Positions 43,609-50,785 of a stretch of 64,000 nt of DNA are shown piece by piece. The notes under the pieces were generated by a model, which saw only the letters and a list, made by a program, of their open reading frames with translations, was not told the origin of the DNA and made no database searches. A program made the position numbers and the translations under genes. The stretch is taken from assembly GCF_927798115.1 (NCBI RefSeq), contig NZ_CAKMMG010000006.1:124001-188000 (forward strand). Direction: 5' to 3'. The first letter of the stretch is position 1, and the number at the start of each line of letters is the position of its first letter. This stretch comes from Paenibacillus auburnensis (lineage in GTDB: Bacteria; Bacillota; Bacilli; Paenibacillales; Paenibacillaceae).

Positions 43609-44520
43609 TTATTTCGCGCCTTCGAGTGCTTTTTCTGCAAGTGTAAAGTATTCGCCTACGTTGATGGATACGCCGGAAATTGCATCGGTTTTGCCTTCAG
43701 CATCCATAGTAGGTGCGGCACCTTTATTGTCAAGGAAATACTTCTCAGCCAATGCGATTTCTTCATGCCATTCAGCAGAAGCACCGCCGGCTTTCATGCC
43801 GTATTTGCCATCTACAGAATATTGTTTCTTGTCATCACCTGCAGCATTCACGCCGCTGAATTTAGCAGCTACGATGTTACCGTTAGCGATAGTGAGGTCA
43901 ACAGTGGATTTGAAGCCGTTGTTGGCATCGAATTCTGCGCCTTCTGCATGGTACCCACCGTCTTTGTAAGGACCAGCTTCAGTAGGGCCGGCAGCAAGAG
44001 CGGCTTGTGCTGCTACTACGAAGTCGCTGACACCAACGGATACGCCGGAGATTGCATCAGTTTTACCTTCAGCATTTACTACAACTGCTGCTGGATCCTG
44101 CTTTTCAACCAAGAAGGCTTCAGCCTTAGCAGCCTGCTCATGCCATTCCGCTTGGCCGCCGCCTTTGGATACCAGACCGTATTTGCCGTCTTCAGAAACT
44201 TTTTTCTTCAGGTCGCCGGCGTTCTTAACGTTGAAAGCATCCCAATCCGCTTTAGTGATTTTTCCGCCTTCAACAGTCAGCAATACGAAGGATTCCCAGC
44301 CTGTTTTTTCGTCAGCAGGTGCTGTTCCGTAGTAAGTTCCATCTTGATATTGTCCAGCCTCAGCTGTGGCATTACCGGAGTTTGTTGCTGCAGGAGCAGT
44401 TGTTTCAGCCGGAGCGTTGGTAGCGGCAGTGTTAGCAGCGTTGTTATTGTTGTTGCCACACCCTGCGAGCAGGGTACCAAGTACCAGTGCGCTCGACAAA
44501 ATTACAGAAGCTTTTTTCAT
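43609..44520 (-). CDS. pplA: FMN-binding lipoprotein with two domains (PplA-like)
   Basis: The 303-residue lipoprotein has a lipobox LLAGC (C21), an Asn/Thr/Ala-rich linker, and two tandem FMN-binding domains (about 55-180 and 185-303). Each ends in TDAISGVS, the flavin attachment motif; the acceptor position is Ser (S161 and S285) where Thr is more usual. Each also holds the conserved AEWHE helix. In Listeria, PplA carries two FMN groups attached by FmnB and moves electrons out of the cell. No ApbE/FmnB gene is in the window. AACTAATTTGGAGG precedes the ATG, and phased palindromes lie upstream. Pairing with Ndh2 supports an electron transfer role. Confidence 0.9.
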   Translation of the reverse strand: MKKASVILSSALVLGTLLAGCGNNNNNAANTAATNAPAETTAPAATNSGNATAEAGQYQDGTYYGTAPADEKTGWESFVLLTVEGGKITKADWDAFNVKNAGDLKKKVSEDGKYGLVSKGGGQAEWHEQAAKAEAFLVEKQDPAAVVVNAEGKTDAISGVSVGVSDFVVAAQAALAAGPTEAGPYKDGGYHAEGAEFDANNGFKSTVDLTIANGNIVAAKFSGVNAAGDDKKQYSVDGKYGMKAGGASAEWHEEIALAEKYFLDNKGAAPTMDAEGKTDAISGVSINVGEYFTLAEKALEGAK

Positions 44521-44555
44521 TTGTGATGACCTCCAAATTAGTTTAAAATATATAT

Positions 44556-44675
44556 ATTAAAATGTAAAACATTTTAATAGACATGGAAGTGATAAATATC
44601 ACTTTATAAATGACAAATGTCACTCTTATTATCGGCACGAAACCCTTTTTGTTGCAGTACTTTGACATATATCAG
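44556..44675 (-). promoter_or_regulatory. Array of four palindromes upstream of pplA
   Basis: Arms ATTAAAATGT/ACATTTTAAT (44556-44578), the perfect 18-mer AAGTGATAAATATCACTT (44587-44604), TGACAAATGTCA (44611-44622) and TTGACATATATCAG (44662-44675). Centres of the last three are 21 and 52 bases apart, near whole helical turns. The 18-mer and the last site resemble Crp/Fnr-family sites (GTGA-N6-TCAC; TTGAT-N4-ATCAA). Confidence 0.6.
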
Positions 44676-44991
44676 TAAACATTCGATAAAATTTTAAACA
44701 TCTTGTTTCTGCTCCGAAGGCATTTTAGCACAATAAACAGATCATACATGTGAAAAAAATCACTAAACCTAAAATAATTTATCTTTATCTAATTTATCTA
44801 TAGTTGGATTATATCAAATTTTAAAAGATTTGAATACTCATTAAAGAGACTATTATGTGACAAAATACGACTTTGGCCATTAAGCGCCTGCTTCTCCCGA
44901 TTCAGTTCCTATGGCAGGGGGTAATACATCCTAAGCACGTGAAACTCTGAATATACCTTAAATTTAGGGAAACTAAGGAGATGAACTTGTA
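44676..44991. other. AT-rich divergent intergenic region
   Basis: It holds TCAAATTTTAAAAGATTTGA (44816-44835), an inverted repeat, and a GGGGGTAAT at 44916-44924 that could be a sigma-B -10 for the CsbD gene, without a clear GTTT -35. No gene is seen. Confidence 0.4.
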
Positions 44992-45195
44992 ATGGATAGC
45001 AATGTATTTAAAGGGAAATGGATGCAGGTTAAAGGTGAGGCCAAGAAGCAGTGGGGCCAGCTTACTGATGATGACCTAGATGTAATTGATGGTGAAAAAG
45101 ATAAATTAATCGGCAAGTTGCAGGAGCGGTACGGCCATACCAAGGATCAGGCAGAGGCGGAGTACCGCAATTGGGAGCAATCGGTCCGCAGCTAA
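44992..45195 (+). CDS. CsbD family stress protein
   Basis: The 67-residue, highly charged protein has the CsbD pattern: FKGKWMQVKGEAKKQWGQLT, then DLDVIDGEKDKLIGKLQERYG and a final acidic helix. Homologues are induced by general stress, often through sigma B, and their biochemical role is unknown. AAGGAG lies 11 bases before the ATG, a little far. A possible sigma-B like element is upstream. Confidence 0.9.
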   Translation: MDSNVFKGKWMQVKGEAKKQWGQLTDDDLDVIDGEKDKLIGKLQERYGHTKDQAEAEYRNWEQSVRS

Positions 45196-45252
45196 TTAAA
45201 ATGAAGCTTTGGATGATAGGGTAGTCACATTTGCATGAAGAGGCGGTGTTCT

Positions 45253-45519
45253 ATGTACAAACCGACCGTCGTCACCGGCAGGATTATTGAAGTAAATGCT
45301 GATCGCGTGCTTACACAGCAGGGAGACATGTTCTGTACCTATCATCCCCGGTATTATACATTTCCGGATGCAGAGATTTGGACACACGCCGAATGTGACC
45401 TGGAAGAAAAGACTGAACAGGATTTTGCAACAGCAGAAGGTATGCAGGTGACCAAGAGGCGCTGGAATCCGATGTGGCTCTGGTTTTTGCCTCAGAAAAA
45501 GAGCGCAAATCGAATTTGA
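45253..45519 (+). CDS. Hypothetical protein ending inside its own terminator
   Basis: I do not recognise this 88-residue protein. It has a mixed alpha/beta pattern with two Cys (DMFCTYHPRYY, THAECDLEE) and a Trp-rich basic end (RRWNPMWLWFLP). AGAGGCGG precedes the ATG at 45253. The stop codon (45517-45519) lies in the loop of the terminator hairpin, so the last residues are encoded by the stem. It follows csbD by 57 bases and may share its transcript. Confidence 0.65.
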   Translation: MYKPTVVTGRIIEVNADRVLTQQGDMFCTYHPRYYTFPDAEIWTHAECDLEEKTEQDFATAEGMQVTKRRWNPMWLWFLPQKKSANRI

Positions 45520-45536
45520 TTTGCGCTCTTTTTTGG
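45501..45536 (+). terminator. Intrinsic terminator overlapping the end of the preceding gene
   Basis: GAGCGCAAATC (45501-45511) and GATTTGCGCTC (45518-45528) form an 11-base stem followed by T6. Confidence 0.9.
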
Positions 45537-45676
45537 TTTTCAATCCAGAAGTAACTGCAAGACCCAATTATTCCTATACATAGTACTAGAACTGTGGTTT
45601 CATGAATTTAAATTATTATTATGATAGTATGAGTTAGGAAAAGTTATTAACTTATAAAAGCTGCAGGAGTGAGGCT

Positions 45677-47074
45677 ATGGAGTATCTGAAAATCTTTTTT
45701 ATCAACACCGCCCTGCTGATTACTTTGGCCTATCTGGGCAATTTAATATATAAACATACCATTACATATGCACCTGAGCGGATTAAGAAGATAAGCTGGG
45801 TCATTCTGGCGATCTTTGCCGGTTGGATTAGTACGGTTTTCGGATATCGGCTGGGCGAGCATGCCATCTTTGATTTGCGGTATGTACCGCTGATCATTTC
45901 CACTCTAGCCTACCCGCAGCCTTTCATTCTTATATTAATTGGTGCGGGCATCGGGATTACCCGGCTTACCTTCGGAATTAACGAGGCGACAGTGGCGGGC
46001 GTACTTAACTTGTCCATTCTGGGGTTTGTCTGTGCCGCCCTCAGCTTATGGGTGCGCCGCTCGAATATGGCCTATTGGATCAAAAGACTGGTCGTGATTC
46101 TCGTGGTGAACTTAATGAATGCAGTGAATATTATCGCCTTTGGCGTGGTGCCGGACCGGATGTATATCACGGATATAATGCCTATCACCTTATCTGCCGG
46201 GCTGGTGCTCAGTCTGCTGTTCGCGATGATTATCCGCGATTTCCAGCTGGATCTGCTGCGCAACGGACAAATTATAAGAGCGAATGAGCTCCTCTCCGCC
46301 CAGACCGAAGAATTGCATAAGAACAAAATTATCCTGGAGGAAAGAGCGAAACAGCTGACGCTGGCTTCCCAATACAAATCAGAGTTTCTGGCCACGATGT
46401 CACATGAGTTGAGGACGCCGCTCAACAGTGTTATTAATCTGTCTCAATTAATAGAAGAAAATAATGATTCCCTGAATGGGGAGGAGACAAAGGAATATGC
46501 GGGGATCATTCACCGCTCAGGTGAGGATCTGCTGATGCTTATTAACGATATTCTGGACTTATCTAAGGTAGAGGCCGGTAAGCTTGATATTAACAAGGAG
46601 GATTTGAACGTCAGTGAAATTCCGGAACTGCTGACGTTGCAGTTCAGTGTTGCAGCCAGGCTTAAGGGGCTGGAATTCACAGTTACGCTGGACAGCCAGG
46701 TGCCGGAGGTTATTCATTCCGACCCCCAGCGTGTGCAGCAGATTCTTCGTAACCTGCTCTCCAATGCCTTTAAGTTTACAATGGAAGGACATATCTCACT
46801 GAATATCCGGACGTTTGAGCAGAAGGAGGGGGCCCTTCAGCGGCGCTGGATTGTATTTGATGTGCAAGATACCGGCATCGGAATTGCCGCGGAGAAGCAT
46901 GACATCATCTTCGAAGCTTTTCAGCAGGCAGACGCAACGATCGGCCGCAAATATGGCGGAACCGGACTGGGCCTGTCGATCAGCAATGATCTCGCCAGAC
47001 TTCTGGGCGGATTTATCACGCTTCACAGTGAAGAAAAGCAGGGAAGCAGGTTCTCTCTTTATTTACCTTTATAG
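45677..47074 (+). CDS. Sensor histidine kinase with LytS-type 5TM sensor
   Basis: The 465-residue kinase has five or six N-terminal helices of the 5TM-LYT type (about 5-190; motif ISTLAYPQPFILILIGAGIG), a coiled linker, then a HisKA domain with H243 in SHELRTPLN and an ATPase domain (LRNLLSNAFKF, DTGIGI, GGTGLGLSIS). The HisKA pairing with a LytS-like sensor differs from true LytS kinases, which use a different dimerisation domain. No response regulator gene is adjacent, so it is an orphan here. The signal may relate to the cell envelope or to murein products, as for the sensor family. Confidence 0.9.
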   Translation: MEYLKIFFINTALLITLAYLGNLIYKHTITYAPERIKKISWVILAIFAGWISTVFGYRLGEHAIFDLRYVPLIISTLAYPQPFILILIGAGIGITRLTFGINEATVAGVLNLSILGFVCAALSLWVRRSNMAYWIKRLVVILVVNLMNAVNIIAFGVVPDRMYITDIMPITLSAGLVLSLLFAMIIRDFQLDLLRNGQIIRANELLSAQTEELHKNKIILEERAKQLTLASQYKSEFLATMSHELRTPLNSVINLSQLIEENNDSLNGEETKEYAGIIHRSGEDLLMLINDILDLSKVEAGKLDINKEDLNVSEIPELLTLQFSVAARLKGLEFTVTLDSQVPEVIHSDPQRVQQILRNLLSNAFKFTMEGHISLNIRTFEQKEGALQRRWIVFDVQDTGIGIAAEKHDIIFEAFQQADATIGRKYGGTGLGLSISNDLARLLGGFITLHSEEKQGSRFSLYLPL

Positions 47075-47191
47075 CTGATAGGGGGAAGGATCTTCCGGCT
47101 CCAACATAATTTGTGATTTTGCTGTATTGACAGCAGGGTGATGCTGAGTAGAATGGAGCCAATGCCGCATCAAAGGAGTGTTATCACCCCC

Positions 47192-48466
47192 ATGAACATC
47201 ATGAGAAACAGGCTGCCGGGTATTCGTCCCAAACGTGTCCGCAAAGCTTCGGTTCACCGCAACAATCTTAGAGTCGCAACGTTTGAAGGGATACCATCGA
47301 CTATTTTCCAGGTGCTGCTGCAAGGGCAGTTTTTAACTGGATTTCTGCTATATTTGGGGGCGAGTTCCAGCCAGATAGGGTTTGTACTGGCGCTTACCAC
47401 GCTGGTCAACGTAGCGCAGATTGGTGTTGCTTTTCTGATCCAAAAGCTGCCAAGCCGCAAATGGGCGATGGTGACTTTTATTGGCCTGCATAGAGTGCTC
47501 TGGGCGGCGACTGGGCTTGTGCCTTTTGTCTTTCCCAAGGAACACTGGGTTACAGCTTTTATCATTATGTATACTATTGCGTTCATTGCCAATACGGCGG
47601 GAGGTATGCTATGGACCTCGGTTATTAGCGACCTGGTTCCTGCACGTGTAAGAGGCCGTTATTTCGGCATCCGCAATACATTTCTGAACGCGTTGGGAAG
47701 TCTCGTGATGTACGGCGGAGGTGTTGTGCTGGACCGGTATCCGGGCGGGCACGGATTTCTGATTTTGTATATCGTTGTATGGATCTTCTCAGTCTCTAAC
47801 ATTATTGTGTTCTGCTTTTATCCGGATGTTCCGTTTGAGAAGTCGGAGGAAAAAGAATTTCTGCCGATGTTTAAGAAACCGCTTCACGATAAGCTGTTTA
47901 TGAAATCAACATTGTTTCTTGCCGCCTGGCTGCTGCTGCAGAACCTTACCGTTCCGCTCTATTCCTATGTCATGCTGCAGCTTATGCATATTAACTATCA
48001 GACTTTATCGCTGCTGAATGTGTCGCAGACGATCTTTATGATGGCCAGCTTCTACGTCTGGGGCAATCTGAATGCCAGATACAGCAACAAACGGCTGCTG
48101 CTCTGGACACTGCCGATTATCGCGCTATCCTCACTGATGTGGGGAATGCTGTCCATATTGCCGGTGCTGCCAGTCCTGTTTGCGGCGCATATTATGTTTG
48201 GCCTGGGCGTAGGGGGATTCAATCAGCTGGCGTTCAATTTTATTATCGGGGACACCCCCAAGAAGGAGCGGCCGATGTACATGGCGATGTATGCGGCGCT
48301 CACCGGGCTGGCAGCTTTTTTCGGTCCGCTGATCGGGGGCAAGATTTACGAATGGATTATCCGCTGGCCGGAGTGGACGCAAATCTACGGGATGCAGGTA
48401 GTCGTCGGATTACTGATGCTTGCGCTGGCGCTGCTGCTTGGCCGCCGGATTCTCAGGGATGAATAG
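47192..48466 (+). CDS. MFS transporter
   Basis: The 424-residue membrane protein has about twelve helices and loop signatures such as ARVRGRYFGIRNTFLNALG and FGLGVGGFNQLAFNF. The true start is unsure: AAAGGAG is 13 bases before the ATG at 47192, and in-frame ATGs at 47138 and 47162 have weaker sites; conservation seems to begin only at RKASVHRNN. The substrate is unknown. It is followed after 43 bases by an SDR-type gene. Confidence 0.83.
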   Translation: MNIMRNRLPGIRPKRVRKASVHRNNLRVATFEGIPSTIFQVLLQGQFLTGFLLYLGASSSQIGFVLALTTLVNVAQIGVAFLIQKLPSRKWAMVTFIGLHRVLWAATGLVPFVFPKEHWVTAFIIMYTIAFIANTAGGMLWTSVISDLVPARVRGRYFGIRNTFLNALGSLVMYGGGVVLDRYPGGHGFLILYIVVWIFSVSNIIVFCFYPDVPFEKSEEKEFLPMFKKPLHDKLFMKSTLFLAAWLLLQNLTVPLYSYVMLQLMHINYQTLSLLNVSQTIFMMASFYVWGNLNARYSNKRLLLWTLPIIALSSLMWGMLSILPVLPVLFAAHIMFGLGVGGFNQLAFNFIIGDTPKKERPMYMAMYAALTGLAAFFGPLIGGKIYEWIIRWPEWTQIYGMQVVVGLLMLALALLLGRRILRDE

Positions 48467-48509
48467 AGATGAAGCCAGGGCATATGGCAACGCAAAGGGA
48501 GAGGTCTAA

Positions 48510-49172
48510 ATGACAAGGGTAGCGGTAGTGCTTGGAGCTACAGGACTTATAGGCAAGGCGGTTACCCGGGAATTGCTTACCGGTGAATGGGATGAGGTGC
48601 GCGTGCTCGTCCGCCGTCCGCTCGAGCTGAACCATCCCAAGCTGAAGCAGATCCATATGGACTGGGAGCAGCTAGGGCAATATAAAGACCAATTCGCCGG
48701 GGTGAATGCCGTCTTCTGCTGCCTGGGCACAACGATTAAGAAAGCCGGTTCGCAGAAACAATTTGAGCGGGTCGATCTGGAATACCCCCTTGAAGCTGCC
48801 ACGATAGCCAAAGCTTCCGGTGTGAAGCAGTTTTTGGTGGTCTCCTCTATGGGTGCAAGTTCCAAATCGCGCAACTTCTATAGCCGAACCAAAGGGCGGA
48901 CTGAGGACGGGCTGACAGCCGTCGGTTTTCATGGCCTGCACATCTTTCGGCCGTCGCTGCTGCTGGGGGAGCGGGCTGAACACAGGCTCGGAGAACAAGT
49001 GGCTGCCGTTATCATGAAGGCTCTGGATTTCGCGATGGTCGGTAAGCTGGCCCGGTACCGGGCGATTCCGGGGGATAAGGTAGCAAAAGCGATGGTGAAT
49101 ATTGCCCTTGCCAATACGGGCGGGGTACATATCTACACGAACGAGGTTATCCATGTAATCGGCAGCCGGTAA
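48510..49172 (+). CDS. Atypical SDR / NAD(P)H-binding oxidoreductase
   Basis: The 220-residue Rossmann protein has GATGLIGKAV (9-18) for dinucleotide binding, VFCCLGTT, and VSSMGASSKSRNFYSRTKG where Tyr and Lys of the short-chain dehydrogenase active site (YxxxK-like, Y-S-R-T-K) can be placed. It resembles the TIP30/YwnB group of small atypical SDRs. Substrate unknown. GGGAGAGG lies before the ATG. Confidence 0.85.
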   Translation: MTRVAVVLGATGLIGKAVTRELLTGEWDEVRVLVRRPLELNHPKLKQIHMDWEQLGQYKDQFAGVNAVFCCLGTTIKKAGSQKQFERVDLEYPLEAATIAKASGVKQFLVVSSMGASSKSRNFYSRTKGRTEDGLTAVGFHGLHIFRPSLLLGERAEHRLGEQVAAVIMKALDFAMVGKLARYRAIPGDKVAKAMVNIALANTGGVHIYTNEVIHVIGSR

Positions 49173-49278
49173 AGCGTATGTGCGGTTTGCAATATACCGA
49201 GTCAAGGACGTACAATGGGACATAAATCATCTGTACATAATGACATGGATGTCGTGTACACCTTAGGAGGAGCTTATT

Positions 49279-49659
49279 ATGAGTAAAAAGCAGATAGCAA
49301 CCACCCAGGCGCCAGGAGCAATCGGGCCCTACAGTCAGGCTATTGCAGCCGGCAATTGGGTGTACACCTCTGGACAGCTGGGTCTGAACCCGGAAACCGG
49401 AGAATTGGCAGAAGGGGTGCAGGAACAGGCCCGGCAGTCACTTAACAATGTAAAGGCTATCCTTGAGGAAGCCGGCGCTTCGATGGACCAGGTCGTGAAG
49501 ACCACAGTCTATTTGAAGGACATGAATGATTTTGCTGCTGTTAATGAAGTGTACAGCACATTCTTCACTGAGCCTTATCCGGCCCGCAGTGCAGTAGAGG
49601 TGGCTCGGCTGCCTAAAGACGGACTGGTGGAAATTGAAGCGGTCGCACGCAAGAAATAA
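49279..49659 (+). CDS. ridA: RidA family enamine/imine deaminase
   Basis: The 126-residue protein clears reactive enamines and imines formed by PLP enzymes. The family marks are GAIGPYSQAI near the start, YTSGQLG, and the catalytic Arg in PARSAVEVARLP (R103), with the last signature VEIEAVA. TAGGAGGAG precedes the ATG. It forms a trimer in known cases. A terminator follows. Confidence 0.93.
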   Translation: MSKKQIATTQAPGAIGPYSQAIAAGNWVYTSGQLGLNPETGELAEGVQEQARQSLNNVKAILEEAGASMDQVVKTTVYLKDMNDFAAVNEVYSTFFTEPYPARSAVEVARLPKDGLVEIEAVARKK

Positions 49660-49683
49660 ACGGTCCTTATAATCCTTATGGCA

Positions 49684-49736
49684 ATATCCCTCAATGACTC
49701 TGTGTGAACAGGGACGTCGGGGGATTTTTTTTGTGG
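49684..49736 (+). terminator. Intrinsic terminator of ridA
   Basis: ATCCC...GGGAT outer pairs and CTCTGT-GTGA-ACAGGG inner pairs form a bulged stem followed by T8. Confidence 0.75.
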
Positions 49737-49751
49737 AAAACAAATCGTCAA

Positions 49752-49796
49752 AGAGGCTGCCTTCAGTCCATGAGCAATCATGAACGGGCGGCCTCT
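49752..49796 (-). terminator. Probable terminator of the TspO-like gene
   Basis: On the minus strand AGAGGCCGCC pairs with GGCAGCCTCT around a long loop; only a short T-run follows. Confidence 0.5.
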
Positions 49797-49828
49797 ATTC
49801 ATACATGCCTGTCTATCCGCAGGGATCG

Positions 49829-50587
49829 TTAGTATCTCCGGCGGTGCGGTGTGAGCAGCAGCCATAGGCTATAGAGCAGCAGTAGGCCCGCCGTGACCGC
49901 TCCGGTTACGAATATGCTGCTGGTCTCCCGCTGCTCAAGAGCAATGGCGATGAACGCCCATACGAAAACCAGCGGATAGATAGGATCACGATGAGGGAAA
50001 CTGACAATTACTGCGAGTAAGGTGCCCACACAGAGCATAATCACAGCCCAGGCAGGATCGCTCAGGCCAAAGCCGTCCCAATTATTTTTCTCTAGCACGA
50101 CACTGACATTGACGATGGTTGCAACAGAAATCCAGCCGAGATAAATGCTGAAGGGCAGTCGGATCAGCCATTGTTCACCAGTAGTCGGGTGATCAATAGC
50201 TCGGGTCTTCCGGTAGATCACGATCAGCGAGACCAAAATCAGAACCATAGCGACCAGCGAAAGCTCGATGTATAAATAATGCCAGAGAAACAGCCAGCTC
50301 ATATTAAAGATGCAATTCAGCACGAACCAGATACCGATAGATTGAACGGAGTCCCGCGACCCGGTATTTGGGCGGAACTGATAAATAACGAACCCGGCCA
50401 GCAGAAGATAAATAACCGACCAGATGGAGAACGCATAGCCTGCCGGTGTGAGGTAGGTATGGTACTTGTCAGAGATTTCACCGGTGCTGTTGCCCCCCAG
50501 CGGCAGAACTACAGACAATGTGTTGACTATGATGACACCCAGGAAAAACAGCAGGTTCCACCACTTATAAGGATTGTTTCGCAGCAT
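49829..50587 (-). CDS. TspO/MBR-like tryptophan-rich membrane protein
   Basis: The 252-residue protein has seven or so membrane helices and many Trp residues. The first part (WWNLLFFLGVIIVNTLSVVLP, TPAGYAFSIWSVIYLLL, then FNMSWLFLW) matches the larger, 250-residue relatives of TspO tryptophan-rich sensory proteins. Classical TspO (about 160 residues) binds tetrapyrroles; the function of the long form is not known. GGGAG is ten bases before the ATG at 50587; a TTG at 50593 is an alternative. Confidence 0.8.
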   Translation of the reverse strand: MLRNNPYKWWNLLFFLGVIIVNTLSVVLPLGGNSTGEISDKYHTYLTPAGYAFSIWSVIYLLLAGFVIYQFRPNTGSRDSVQSIGIWFVLNCIFNMSWLFLWHYLYIELSLVAMVLILVSLIVIYRKTRAIDHPTTGEQWLIRLPFSIYLGWISVATIVNVSVVLEKNNWDGFGLSDPAWAVIMLCVGTLLAVIVSFPHRDPIYPLVFVWAFIAIALEQRETSSIFVTGAVTAGLLLLYSLWLLLTPHRRRY

Positions 50588-50785
50588 AATCAATTCACTC
50601 CCTAAGCTTTATAGTGAAGACGTGACGGGCTTGACCTAATAGAATATACCCGCTTTGCCGGCAATTAAGACTATCTTTAGTAAAAAAATGACTTGCAGGT
50701 CATGAAGTTGGCGGATAGCCGTCAAGCAAGTCGGGGTAATATGTATTTAATGCAAGAAAGATGATGGCAGGAGGGGAAAGCGAAG

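Noticed and set aside
44880..44991. Sigma-B promoter for the csbD gene
   Set aside because: A GGGGGTAAT is present but no GTTT-type -35 at the right distance; listed only as a possibility.
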